From positions 62,001 to 126,000 of the forward strand of contig NZ_CAMDRE010000003.1 in the NCBI RefSeq assembly GCF_945906775.1: a DNA stretch of 64,000 bases, given 5' to 3'. Positions 9,090-17,462 of the stretch are shown here, piece by piece. The notes beneath the pieces are model-generated. The model ran no database searches. It was not told the DNA's origin and saw only the letters and a program-made list of their open reading frames with translations. Numbering within the stretch: the first letter of the stretch is position 1; each line of letters starts with the position of its first letter. The translations under genes and the position numbers were made by a program. The stretch comes from Citrobacter sp. Marseille-Q6884. GTDB lineage: Bacteria > Pseudomonadota > Gammaproteobacteria > Enterobacterales > Enterobacteriaceae.

Positions 9090-9909
9090 GGCACTGTTGC
9101 AAATAGTCGGTGGTGATAAACTTATCATCCCCTTTTGCTGATGGAGCTGCACATGAACCCATTCAAAGGCCGGCATTTTCAGCGTGACATCATTCTGTGG
9201 GCCGTACGCTGGTACTGCAAATACGGCATCAGTTACCGTGAGCTGCAGGAGATGCTGGCTGAACGCGGAGTGAATGTCGATCACTCCACGATTTACCGCT
9301 GGGTTCAGCGTTATGCGCCTGAAATGGAAAAACGGCTGCGCTGGTACTGGCGTAACCCTTCCGATCTTTGCCCGTGGCACATGGATGAAACCTACGTGAA
9401 GGTCAATGGCCGCTGGGCGTATCTGTACCGGGCCGTCGACAGCCGGGGCCGCACTGTCGATTTTTATCTCTCCTCCCGTCGTAACAGCAAAGCTGCATAC
9501 CGGTTTCTGGGTAAAATCCTCAACAACGTGAAGAAGTGGCAGATCCCGCGATTCATCAACACGGATAAAGCGCCCGCCTATGGTCGCGCGCTTGCTCTGC
9601 TCAAACGCGAAGGCCGGTGCCCGTCTGACGTTGAACACCGACAGATTAAGTACCGGAACAACGTGATTGAATGCGATCATGGCAAACTGAAACGGATAAT
9701 CGGCGCCACGCTGGGATTTAAATCCATGAAGACGGCTTACGCCACCATCAAAGGTATTGAGGTGATGCGTGCACTACGCAAAGGCCAGGCCTCAGCATTT
9801 TATTATGGTGATCCCCTGGGCGAAATGCGCCTGGTAAGCAGAGTTTTTGAAATGTAAGGCCTTTGAATAAGACAAAAGGCTGCCTCATCGCTAACTTTGC
9901 AACAGTGCC
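9090..9909 (+). mobile_element. IS26, complete
   Basis: The element is exactly 820 bp with perfect 14-bp ends GGCACTGTTGCAAA and TTTGCAACAGTGCC. The 8-bp flanks (GATTGTTT and CATTTCAA) differ, so no target duplication remains and the copy probably marks a deletion or recombination between two Tn3-type fragments. Confidence 0.97.
9153..9857 (+). CDS. tnpA26: IS26 transposase (IS6 family)
   Basis: This 234-residue DDE transposase starts with MNPFKGRHFQRD at 9153; a slightly longer reading from 9135 is less likely, because the annotated IS26 protein has this start. It carries an N-terminal HTH (NVDHSTIYRWVQRY) and the DDE core (MDETYVKV, NTDKAPAY, IECDHGKLK). It drives replicative and conservative cointegrate formation between IS26 copies, and thus the mosaic structure seen here. 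The sequence matches the copy at 16,214-16,918. Confidence 0.97.
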   Translation: MNPFKGRHFQRDIILWAVRWYCKYGISYRELQEMLAERGVNVDHSTIYRWVQRYAPEMEKRLRWYWRNPSDLCPWHMDETYVKVNGRWAYLYRAVDSRGRTVDFYLSSRRNSKAAYRFLGKILNNVKKWQIPRFINTDKAPAYGRALALLKREGRCPSDVEHRQIKYRNNVIECDHGKLKRIIGATLGFKSMKTAYATIKGIEVMRALRKGQASAFYYGDPLGEMRLVSRVFEM

Positions 9910-12112
9910 CATTTCAAGAATGCCTGACGAACGGCGACTGGCCGTGCTTACTGCGTTTGTGAAAGCACAGGAAATTTCGGCGCTTGACGAGGCCGTGGAT
10001 GTGCTGGATATGCTTATTCTGGATATCACGCGTTCTGCAAAAAATATCGGGCAGAAAAAGCGGCTCAGGACCCTGAAAGATCTTGATCGTGCCGCGCTAT
10101 TACTGGCACGGGCATGCACGTTATTACTTGATGAGAACACCGATGAAGCAGCTCTGCGGCAGGCTATTTTTCGCCGCATACCAAAGGACAAACTGGCTGA
10201 ATCCGTCGGCAAGGTAAATGAGCTGGCGCGCCCGCAAGATACTCAGTTTCAGGATGAAATGGTGGAACAATATGGACGGGTGAAGCGTTTCCTGTCCGCG
10301 ATGTTGCGTGACTTACACTTTCAGGCCGCCCCGGCCGGGGAGCTCACGTTGTCAGCAATCCATTATCTGGCCGAACTGAGTGGCTCAAAAAAGCGAATTC
10401 TCGACGATGCACCAGAGCAAATCATTTCCGGCCCATGGAAACGTCTGGTCTACGACAGAGATGGTAGGATTCTACGAGCGGGTTACTCGCTGTGTCTTCT
10501 CGAGCGCCTTCAAGATTCTTTGCGCCGTCGTGATCTCTGGCTGGAGAACAGTGATCGGTGGGGGGACCCGCGTCAAAAATTGCTTCAGGGAGCTGAATGG
10601 CAGGCACAACGCATCCCGGTATGTCGGGCGCTGGGTCATCCATCAGACGGAACTAAAGCAGCAGAACAACTGGCTACGCGGCTTGATGACACATGGAAAT
10701 CAGTGGCTTCACGTTTTGCCTGCAACGCAGCGGTCAGCATAAGCAATGAAGGTAAGCATCCCTCACTGACGATTAGCAGTCTGGATAAACTGGATGAGCC
10801 ACCGGCACTGATACAATTGAATCGTCGGGTAAGAGAATTGATCCCTCCGGTTGATCTGACGGAGCTGTTGCTTGAAATAGATGCCCGAACCGGTTTTACC
10901 CGCGAATTCAGCCACGTCAGTGAATCAGGTGCTCGGGCGCAGGATCTCCAGGTCAGTCTGTGCGCAACACTGCTGGCAGAAGCCTGCAATATAGGGCATG
11001 AACCCCTGATAAAGCATAATATTCCCGCGCTTACTCGCCATCGTCTGAGCTGGGTTAAACAAAATTATCTCAGGGCAGAAACGCTGGTCACCGCTAATGC
11101 ACGGCTGGTTGATTTTCAGTCCACGCTGCCGCTCGCGGGGTACTGGGGAGGTGGTGAGGTTGCCTCCGCAGATGGTATGCGTTTTGTCACACCGGTTAAA
11201 ACGGTTAATTCCGGACCAAATCGTAAATACTTTGGTTCAGGACGCGGTATCACCTGGTACAACTTCGTCTCCGATCAATACTCCGGTTTCCATGGCATTG
11301 TAGTTCCCGGGACGCTTCGTGATTCCATCTTTGTACTGGAAGGGCTTCTGGAGCAGCAGACCGGGCTGAATCCGGTAGAAATTATGACGGACACGGCAGG
11401 ATCCAGCGATATCATTTTTGGCCTGTTCTGGTTACTGGGCTACCAGTTTTCCCCTCGTCTGGCCGATGCAGGCGGGGCGATATTCTGGCGGGCAGATAAA
11501 ACGGCACATTATGGTGCCCTGAATGAGCTGGCCCGGGGATGTGTTGAACTGTCAAAAATAGAATCCCAATGGGATGAAATGATGCGAATGGCGGGCTCAC
11601 TGAAGCTTGGGACCATCCATGCATCAGAGCTTATTCGTTCACTGTTGAGAAGTAGCCGACCATCTGGTCTGGCTCAGGCGATTATGGAAGTGGGCCGGGT
11701 CAACAAGACGTTGTATCTTCTCAACTATATCGATGATGAGGATTACCGGCGTCGGATCCTCACTCAGCTCAACCGGGGAGAAGGACGCCATGCAGTGGCT
11801 CGAGCCATTTGCTACGGACAACGTGGTGAGATTAGAAAACGCTACCGTGAAGGGCAGGAAGATCAACTCGGTGCTCTGGGTCTGGTGACCAATGCGGTTG
11901 TGCTGTGGAATACACTTTACATGCAGGAGGCGTTGTCACATCTTCGCAAATCGGGGGAAACACCTGAAGAGGAGCATCTGGCAAGATTATCGCCGCTGAT
12001 ACATGGCCATATAAATATGCTGGGACATTATACGTTTTCGTTACCGGAAGATATTCTGAAGGGCGAGTTAAGACCATTAAATTTGAATACAAACAATGAA
12101 TTAACCTCTTAG
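9910..12112 (+). pseudogene. tnpA: Tn3-family transposase, N-terminus removed by IS26 (second copy)
   Basis: About 733 residues of a Tn3-type transposase remain, of roughly 1000 in the family. The catalytic blocks are visible: a WGGGEVASADGMRF region, MTDTAGSSD, and LNRGEGRHAVARAI. The beginning is replaced by IS26 at 9909, and the small frame entering from IS26 is a chance fusion. The stop at 12,110-12,112 falls inside the terminal repeat at 12,108-12,145. The protein differs clearly from the copy at 7897, so two different transposons met here. Confidence 0.88.
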
Positions 12113-12145
12113 CGTGGTTTTTTACATCATTGGACCTCGAACCCC
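12108..12145. repeat. Tn3-family 38-bp terminal repeat interrupting a VIT gene
   Basis: The repeat has the CTTAG start and CCCC finish of Tn3-type ends and marks the right end of the transposon carrying the second tnpA. Directly beyond it (12,146) the coding sequence of a VIT/CCC1 transporter begins, so the transposon entered that gene. A repeat identical at 33 of 38 positions and in the same orientation lies at 21,078-21,115. Confidence 0.85.
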
Positions 12146-12451
12146 TATATAAAGTGAAGTCAGTTCCTGCATTTCACCTTCATAATCGGTTTCCAACTCC
12201 CTTTTTTCCTGAGCAAGTGCAGCGTTTTCGGTATCAGCCTGAGATGAGACTGAAACATATTCTCCCGTTGCCATCGACATCGCACCAGAAACCAGTCCGG
12301 CAACACCAGCAAGTAAAACTCCCGAAGAACTGGTGTTTGCTGACGCAACACCAAGGACAAGGCTTGCTGTCGAAACAATTCCGTCATTTGCCCCCAGTAC
12401 AGCCGCCCGAAGCCATCCCACTTTTTCGATGCTGTGTCGTTCAAGATGCAT
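12146..12451 (-). pseudogene. VIT/CCC1-family metal transporter, N-terminal fragment
   Basis: The protein reads MHLERHSIEKVGWLRAAVLG with the family block ANDGIVSTASLVLGV and GEYVSVSSQ, which are hallmarks of vacuolar iron transporter (VIT1/CCC1) homologues. About 102 residues remain before the Tn3 end cuts it. I chose the ATG at 12,451, preceded by GAAGGAAAG; the frame extends to a TTG at 12,469. The missing C-terminal half makes it non-functional. Members transport Fe2+ or Mn2+, matching the metal theme of the next genes. Confidence 0.85.
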
Positions 12452-12586
12452 ATCTTTGCTTTCCTTCAACTACGCACACTAATCGGAATTACGGACATAT
12501 AAGAATGCCTTGACAGATAATTAAACTATTGTAGTCAATTTTATCCAGCCATTACAGCACACTTTATTAATCATCAATCTATCACA

Positions 12587-13168
12587 CTATTCCGTAACGG
12601 AATTTTTCATTTGGCTACGGATGGTGAGAAATATATGCAGCAACCCCATCGAACCATGCGCCCAGAAATAGGTTTCAATAAATACAGTCAGAAACTTATG
12701 CAAATTTAGGACACTTTCTGTCAGCACTGGCGACATTCCAGGAATTGTATTGAGTGCAAACCAGAAACCACCACATGATGCAACGCCCAATAGCGCAAGT
12801 ACACCAAGCCCCTGGACTAAGGCAGCAATCCCACCAGCATGAGCTTCAGGGAGACGGAATGACATCAGCATTTTGATATCTTCAACCACACCTCGAAAAT
12901 CAAGAGTCAGCCAAGCAAAATAGTAATGAAATCCTCGTTGTGTTAGCATCCATGCAAGCATGATTAACCCAAGAACAATCAGTGATAATCCAGTGATAAC
13001 ATGGAACCATGTAACGAACCCTGTGAGAGTATAGTCACTGAGAGCATCGCTTTCGGTAAGATTTGAACTAACAATCTGCAATAAAATCAATACAGCTAAG
13101 ATGATATGAAGCACACGTAGAAATGGTGTGTCTTTGTGAGGGAGAGCATTACGTAAATTTTCATTCAT
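12587..13168 (-). CDS. Cytochrome b561-type membrane protein
   Basis: This 193-residue protein has four clear transmembrane segments and the arrangement of the cytochrome b561/hydrogenase cytochrome b superfamily (Ni_hydr_CYTB-like). Histidines inside or next to helices (near residues 21, 56 and 153-170) are candidate haem ligands. It probably moves electrons across or within the inner membrane. It is followed by a periplasmic b562-like protein and a cation exporter on the same strand, which suggests a redox-linked metal-handling function. The substrate cannot be read from the sequence. Confidence 0.75.
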   Translation of the reverse strand: MNENLRNALPHKDTPFLRVLHIILAVLILLQIVSSNLTESDALSDYTLTGFVTWFHVITGLSLIVLGLIMLAWMLTQRGFHYYFAWLTLDFRGVVEDIKMLMSFRLPEAHAGGIAALVQGLGVLALLGVASCGGFWFALNTIPGMSPVLTESVLNLHKFLTVFIETYFWAHGSMGLLHIFLTIRSQMKNSVTE

Positions 13169-13605
13169 AATTTAGCCACTTTGTTAGGGGTGGTTGACCA
13201 AATCAATATGCCTTTTTATTAACGAAACCTTAACTTATCGGAACTAAACAATACTCTTTAATCAGAGAATGGTATCTAAACCTATAGTACATCACATCAG
13301 TAATATGAAGAGATTACCATGAAGAAGTGTTTTTCCAGCCAAGAGATCATCAGTATGTTTCAGTGAAGCACGAAGCGGGTATATCCGCCCCGTGCAACAT
13401 CAATAGGACTTAGCTTATGTTGAGGCAATGTAGCATCGGTAAGCATGTTTGCGACCCCAACATTTTTATATGTACTGAGCAGATAAGATAACGTATTATA
13501 ATTTCTTCACCAGGGCATAACTATCCATTCTAATACAAGCAGCTATATCATGTCAGTTCCGGGATATCTTTCCAGCATATCTACTTTCTCCTGATAGTTC
13601 CCGGT
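13169..13605. other. Intergenic segment with a decayed IS3-type orfA start
   Basis: The 437-bp gap has no intact gene. At 13,318 ATGAAGAAGTGTTTTTCC starts a stretch that aligns with the IS3-family orfA remnant at 15,315, but it carries substitutions and an early stop (MKKCFSSQEIISMFQ). The similarity fades after about 13,395. The rest is AT-rich and unassigned. Confidence 0.55.
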
Positions 13606-13980
13606 TCAGTCAACGCCAAGTTTATTATGGTATTTTCTCATCATACTGCCCAGTTTCTGTGCTGCAATTTTCCCAGCGTCAAGACCTTCCTTTTCAGCGG
13701 TACTTTCAACAGCAGTTACCTCATCAATCAGAAGTGACATACCTGCAACATACGTTTCCCTGTCATACCCCTCTACCGGGCCGTTCAAGATGGACTCTGC
13801 TGTTGATTTCAGATCCTGCATATCTTTCCTGAAAGATGTAACGTCCTCCTCCTTAAGTGCTGCGCGGTAGCTTTTATTCATCATCTTCATGGCATGTTCA
13901 ACACCGTCAGAACCAGCTATTACACTGGTAGATAAAACAAGGGCTGTTCCTATTATAACACTATGCATAATTTTTCTCAT
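13606..13980 (-). CDS. Periplasmic cytochrome b562-like protein
   Basis: The start at 13,980 (MRKIMHS) is preceded by TGGGGTTATT and begins a clean signal peptide with a VIAGS cleavage region; the frame's upstream part to 14,064 is AT-rich and unlikely. The mature protein is about 100 residues, predicted all-helical. Methionines near the mature N-terminus (MKMMNKS) and a histidine near the C-terminus (MMRKYHNKLG) sit where b562 places its Met and His haem ligands. It likely carries electrons in the periplasm with the neighbouring b561-type protein. A haem-free relative such as CpxP/Spy-like helical proteins is less likely. Confidence 0.75.
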   Translation of the reverse strand: MRKIMHSVIIGTALVLSTSVIAGSDGVEHAMKMMNKSYRAALKEEDVTSFRKDMQDLKSTAESILNGPVEGYDRETYVAGMSLLIDEVTAVESTAEKEGLDAGKIAAQKLGSMMRKYHNKLGVD

Positions 13981-14091
13981 AATAACCCCACATTGTTTAC
14001 TATCATTTAAAAAAATCACAATCCGAAGACGTAACATTGAGCAAAGAAAATAATTATTTGCCAATTTCCCCGAAGAAAATCAGCATTAAAA

Positions 14092-15045
14092 TTATTGTTT
14101 ATGATTATTTACACTTCCATAATCAAGGCCACTTACCTCCTTAAAAAAAGGGTCAACATGCGTCATGACATTTAATACATGATGATTATCTAAAACTGAT
14201 TTCCTGGCTAAAACAGCAATGTCATGCCCTACTTTCACTGATAAATTACCATTAATTTCCAGATGAACATCAACAACAACAAGATCTCCCATTTTACGGG
14301 TTTTGAGATCATGGATACCTTCAACTCCAGGCGTTGACAATAATGTGGTTTTTATTTTATTTTCAGTTTCAATATCCACGGATCTGTCCATCAAGTCATG
14401 AAGCGAATCTGACATAAATGAATATCCCATTCTGGTTACAATCAGTCCGACAACCATTGCAGCAACTGGGTCGAGTAATTTAAAACCTGATAAGTTCCCA
14501 ATAATACCAATAGCCACAACCAAAGACGAAGCGGCATCAGAGCGTGCATGCCAGGCATTAGCGACCAGCATAGTGGATTTTACTCGGGTTGCTACGGCAA
14601 GCATATAGCGAAAAAGAAGCTCTTTGATAACCAGTGCGGCTAAAGCCACCCACAGAGCAACAATATGTACCTGAGGAATATCATCTGGTTGTTTCATTTT
14701 ATTTACTGCTGACCATAACATGCCGATGCCAACAATAAATAAAATTGTCCCCAGAATTAATGATGCACCATTTTCATAACGATGATGACCGTAGTGATGG
14801 TCATCATCGGGATTTTTTTTACTTTTATGGTTTGCAATGAGTACAACAAAGTCTGAGACTAAATCAGACAGGGAATGAATACCATCCGCGATAAGTCCCT
14901 GAGATCCAGAAAATATACCAGTAATCACCTGCCCGGATGTCAGAAAACAATTAACAAGCACACTAACCCACGTACTTTTACGGGCCGCGATGAAACGCTC
15001 ATGAGAACTAATATCAATATCATCCGTAAATTTGTTTACCTGCAT
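14092..15045 (-). CDS. CDF-family cation efflux protein
   Basis: This is a 317-residue inner-membrane cation/proton antiporter of the cation diffusion facilitator family. The helix-2 motif ADGIHSLSD (53-61) and helix-5 HARSD (166-170) supply the transport-site residues. A His/Asp-rich cytoplasmic loop lies at 80-90, and a C-terminal ferredoxin-like regulatory domain follows (about 215-300). A strong AAGGAG ribosome site precedes the ATG. The closest functional analogues export Fe2+, Mn2+ or Zn2+; in company with VIT and two cytochromes, iron is the best guess. Confidence 0.9.
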   Translation of the reverse strand: MQVNKFTDDIDISSHERFIAARKSTWVSVLVNCFLTSGQVITGIFSGSQGLIADGIHSLSDLVSDFVVLIANHKSKKNPDDDHHYGHHRYENGASLILGTILFIVGIGMLWSAVNKMKQPDDIPQVHIVALWVALAALVIKELLFRYMLAVATRVKSTMLVANAWHARSDAASSLVVAIGIIGNLSGFKLLDPVAAMVVGLIVTRMGYSFMSDSLHDLMDRSVDIETENKIKTTLLSTPGVEGIHDLKTRKMGDLVVVDVHLEINGNLSVKVGHDIAVLARKSVLDNHHVLNVMTHVDPFFKEVSGLDYGSVNNHKQ

Positions 15046-15314
15046 CAGAAACTCCTTATAACAGCATCAACAGTTAATACTAAACGGACTATCCTTCCCG
15101 GACAGGTTCTGTGGCGAAAATATAATAATTGGTGAGATTTATTCCTGTAAAGGACGTGCCATGTTTGTGATGACATTCATTTATCATAATTTTTAAACAT
15201 TAATTTATTCTTAACAGAATATGAAAAAATTGACAGTTACCACTGACCTGCTCCCCGTTGATTAGTACACCCCGATGTTAGTAATGTCTTCATAAGCCAC
15301 ATGAGGACATCCCC
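15046..15314. other. Promoter region of the metal island
   Basis: The 269-bp gap upstream of the CDF gene is AT-rich and holds no gene. It must contain the promoter of the CDF, b562 and b561 series, and its right part (from about 15,250) already resembles the upstream end of the IS3-type relic. Confidence 0.4.
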
Positions 15315-15461
15315 ATGAAGAAGCGTTTTTCCGACGAACAGATCATCAGTATTCTCCGCGAAGCCGAAGCTGGGGTACCCGCCCGTGAACTCTGCCGCAA
15401 GCATGCCATTTCCGATGCCACGTTTTACATCTATGGACTACCTCCGTTTTGCAAGTACTGA
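15315..15461 (+). pseudogene. IS3-family orfA fragment
   Basis: The first 40 residues (MKKRFSDEQIISILREAEAG and the ARELCRKHAISDATFY HTH) are the orfA start of an IS3-family element of the IS407/IS2 type. The reading then runs into foreign sequence after FYIYG and stops at 15,461. The rest of the element is absent. Confidence 0.8.
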
Positions 15462-16143
15462 ATCTGGTTTTGGGTTGTTGCTTACATCTATCCGGCATCA
15501 GGAAAATCTGTGCCCAAATGGGTAATCCGCACATAATCGCCTCAACAACTGGACGGCCTCTGAGGCCAGTATAAAAATCAGGTTCCGATTGTGCAGGTGC
15601 AACCTGTCACCATTTCTCAGTACGCTGCAACTTTTTCTGGCAGGGGATTAATTTCACACTACCTGATACTCGGTCTCATTTCTCAGCATCGACCAGATTA
15701 TTCTCGCGTTTTTGTTAGCGACCGCCACGGTCGTTTTATTAAATCCGCGCCGTTCCTTTAACTGGTTAACCCACTGATTCATATGGCCATCATTGTTATT
15801 CGTGGCAACCCTGACGACAGCGCGGGCACCATGAATAAAAAGTGTCCGCAGATGCTTGTCGCCACTCGAATGCTGGCGTGGAACCAGACCCAGCCATGCA
15901 GCAAAGTGGCGGCCATTCTTAAATTCAGTTCCTTTGCCAATAGCAGCAACAACGGCCGTGGCCGTTTTAGGGCCAATGCCTTTAACTTTGGCGATACGCT
16001 GACAGGCTTCTGATTGCCTGAATACTGTTTCAATTTCCTTATCAAAAAAATGGATCCGACGCTCGAGATCGTTAAAGAGATCATAGAGTTCGGCAATTGT
16101 TCTGCGCATACGGGAACTTAGACCGTTTTCTGCATCTTCAAGG
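15462..16143 (-). mobile_element. IS110-family element remnant
   Basis: This segment covers the 3' part of an IS110-family element, including about 190 bp beyond the transposase stop at 15,654. It is cut on the right by an IS903-type end and IS26. The outer left boundary is approximate. Confidence 0.65.
15654..16143 (-). pseudogene. IS110-family transposase, C-terminal fragment
   Basis: About 162 residues carry the Transposase_20 domain (VKGIGPKTATAVVAAIGKG, then FAAWLGLVPRQHSSGDK, then GARAVVR). The N-terminal DEDD RuvC-like domain is absent. The frame fuses by chance with IS26 sequence at 16,162 and beyond. Without the catalytic domain it is inactive. Confidence 0.85.
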
Positions 16144-16161
16144 GGCTTTGTTGAATAAATC
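16144..16161. repeat. IS903-type 18-bp terminal repeat relic
   Basis: GGCTTTGTTGAATAAATC equals the terminal inverted repeat of IS903/IS102. No other IS903 sequence is next to it: IS26 begins at the following base. Confidence 0.75.
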
Positions 16162-16981
16162 GGCACTGTTGCAAAGTTAGCGATGAGGCAGCCTTTTGTC
16201 TTATTCAAAGGCCTTACATTTCAAAAACTCTGCTTACCAGGCGCATTTCGCCCAGGGGATCACCATAATAAAATGCTGAGGCCTGGCCTTTGCGTAGTGC
16301 ACGCATCACCTCAATACCTTTGATGGTGGCGTAAGCCGTCTTCATGGATTTAAATCCCAGCGTGGCGCCGATTATCCGTTTCAGTTTGCCATGATCGCAT
16401 TCAATCACGTTGTTCCGGTACTTAATCTGTCGGTGTTCAACGTCAGACGGGCACCGGCCTTCGCGTTTGAGCAGAGCAAGCGCGCGACCATAGGCGGGCG
16501 CTTTATCCGTGTTGATGAATCGCGGGATCTGCCACTTCTTCACGTTGTTGAGGATTTTACCCAGAAACCGGTATGCAGCTTTGCTGTTACGACGGGAGGA
16601 GAGATAAAAATCGACAGTGCGGCCCCGGCTGTCGACGGCCCGGTACAGATACGCCCAGCGGCCATTGACCTTCACGTAGGTTTCATCCATGTGCCACGGG
16701 CAAAGATCGGAAGGGTTACGCCAGTACCAGCGCAGCCGTTTTTCCATTTCAGGCGCATAACGCTGAACCCAGCGGTAAATCGTGGAGTGATCGACATTCA
16801 CTCCGCGTTCAGCCAGCATCTCCTGCAGCTCACGGTAACTGATGCCGTATTTGCAGTACCAGCGTACGGCCCACAGAATGATGTCACGCTGAAAATGCCG
16901 GCCTTTGAATGGGTTCATGTGCAGCTCCATCAGCAAAAGGGGATGATAAGTTTATCACCACCGACTATTTGCAACAGTGCC
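16162..16981 (-). mobile_element. IS26, complete
   Basis: This copy is 820 bp with perfect 14-bp ends. It is opposite in orientation to the copy at 9090-9909. The flanking octamers AATAAATC and GTATTTAC differ, so there is no target duplication. Its right end removes the start of a resolvase gene. Confidence 0.97.
16214..16918 (-). CDS. tnpA26: IS26 transposase (IS6 family)
   Basis: The gene encodes the same 234-residue DDE transposase as at 9153-9857, with start MNPFKGRHF at 16,918. All catalytic blocks (MDETYVKV, NTDKAPAY, IECDHGKLK) are intact. With the oppositely oriented copy at 9090 it could invert the intervening metal island by recombination. Confidence 0.97.
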   Translation of the reverse strand: MNPFKGRHFQRDIILWAVRWYCKYGISYRELQEMLAERGVNVDHSTIYRWVQRYAPEMEKRLRWYWRNPSDLCPWHMDETYVKVNGRWAYLYRAVDSRGRTVDFYLSSRRNSKAAYRFLGKILNNVKKWQIPRFINTDKAPAYGRALALLKREGRCPSDVEHRQIKYRNNVIECDHGKLKRIIGATLGFKSMKTAYATIKGIEVMRALRKGQASAFYYGDPLGEMRLVSRVFEM

Positions 16982-17455
16982 GTATTTACTGACATGATGT
17001 CAGGAGCAACTGATGAGCGTGCAGGGCTACAGAGACTCCTTGCCAGAGCGGAGAAAGATGACATCATCCTCTGTACTAAAATGGATCGTCTAGGACGTAA
17101 TACCGCTGATATGATTCGTATTGTGGATACTTGCTATAAAAAAGGCATCGCTATCCGATTTCTAGAGAATGGTCTTAGTACTGAAGGCACAATGGGAAAA
17201 ATGGTTATCCAGATACTAGCAGCTGTTGCCGAGGCGGAACGAGAAAGGATCTTGGAGCGAACTAACGATGGGCGGAAGACCGCTATGATTAAGGGGGTCA
17301 AATTCGGAAGAAAGCCTCACAAGAAGGCTGAATTAGCTAATGAATTGATTAATAAGGACGTACAAGTTAAGGAAGTAATGGAAAAAACGGGTATATCAAG
17401 GGCGACCTATTTTAGGCTGAAAAGAAAAACAGCTATTAACTCTAACGAAGGATGA
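16982..17455 (+). pseudogene. tnpR: Serine recombinase (Tn3-type resolvase), N-terminus removed by IS26
   Basis: About 157 residues of a small serine recombinase remain. The reading starts within FTDMMSGATDERAGLQ, goes through the dimer helix (AAVAEAERERILERT) and ends in a C-terminal HTH (EVMEKTGISRATYFRLKRK). The first 40 or so residues, with the catalytic serine, are lost to IS26, so it cannot recombine DNA. A GTG start for the SIR2 gene follows after 7 bp, so both would have been on one transcript. The gene links the defence operon to a Tn3-type transposon. Confidence 0.88.
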
Positions 17456-17462
17456 ATTCAAA

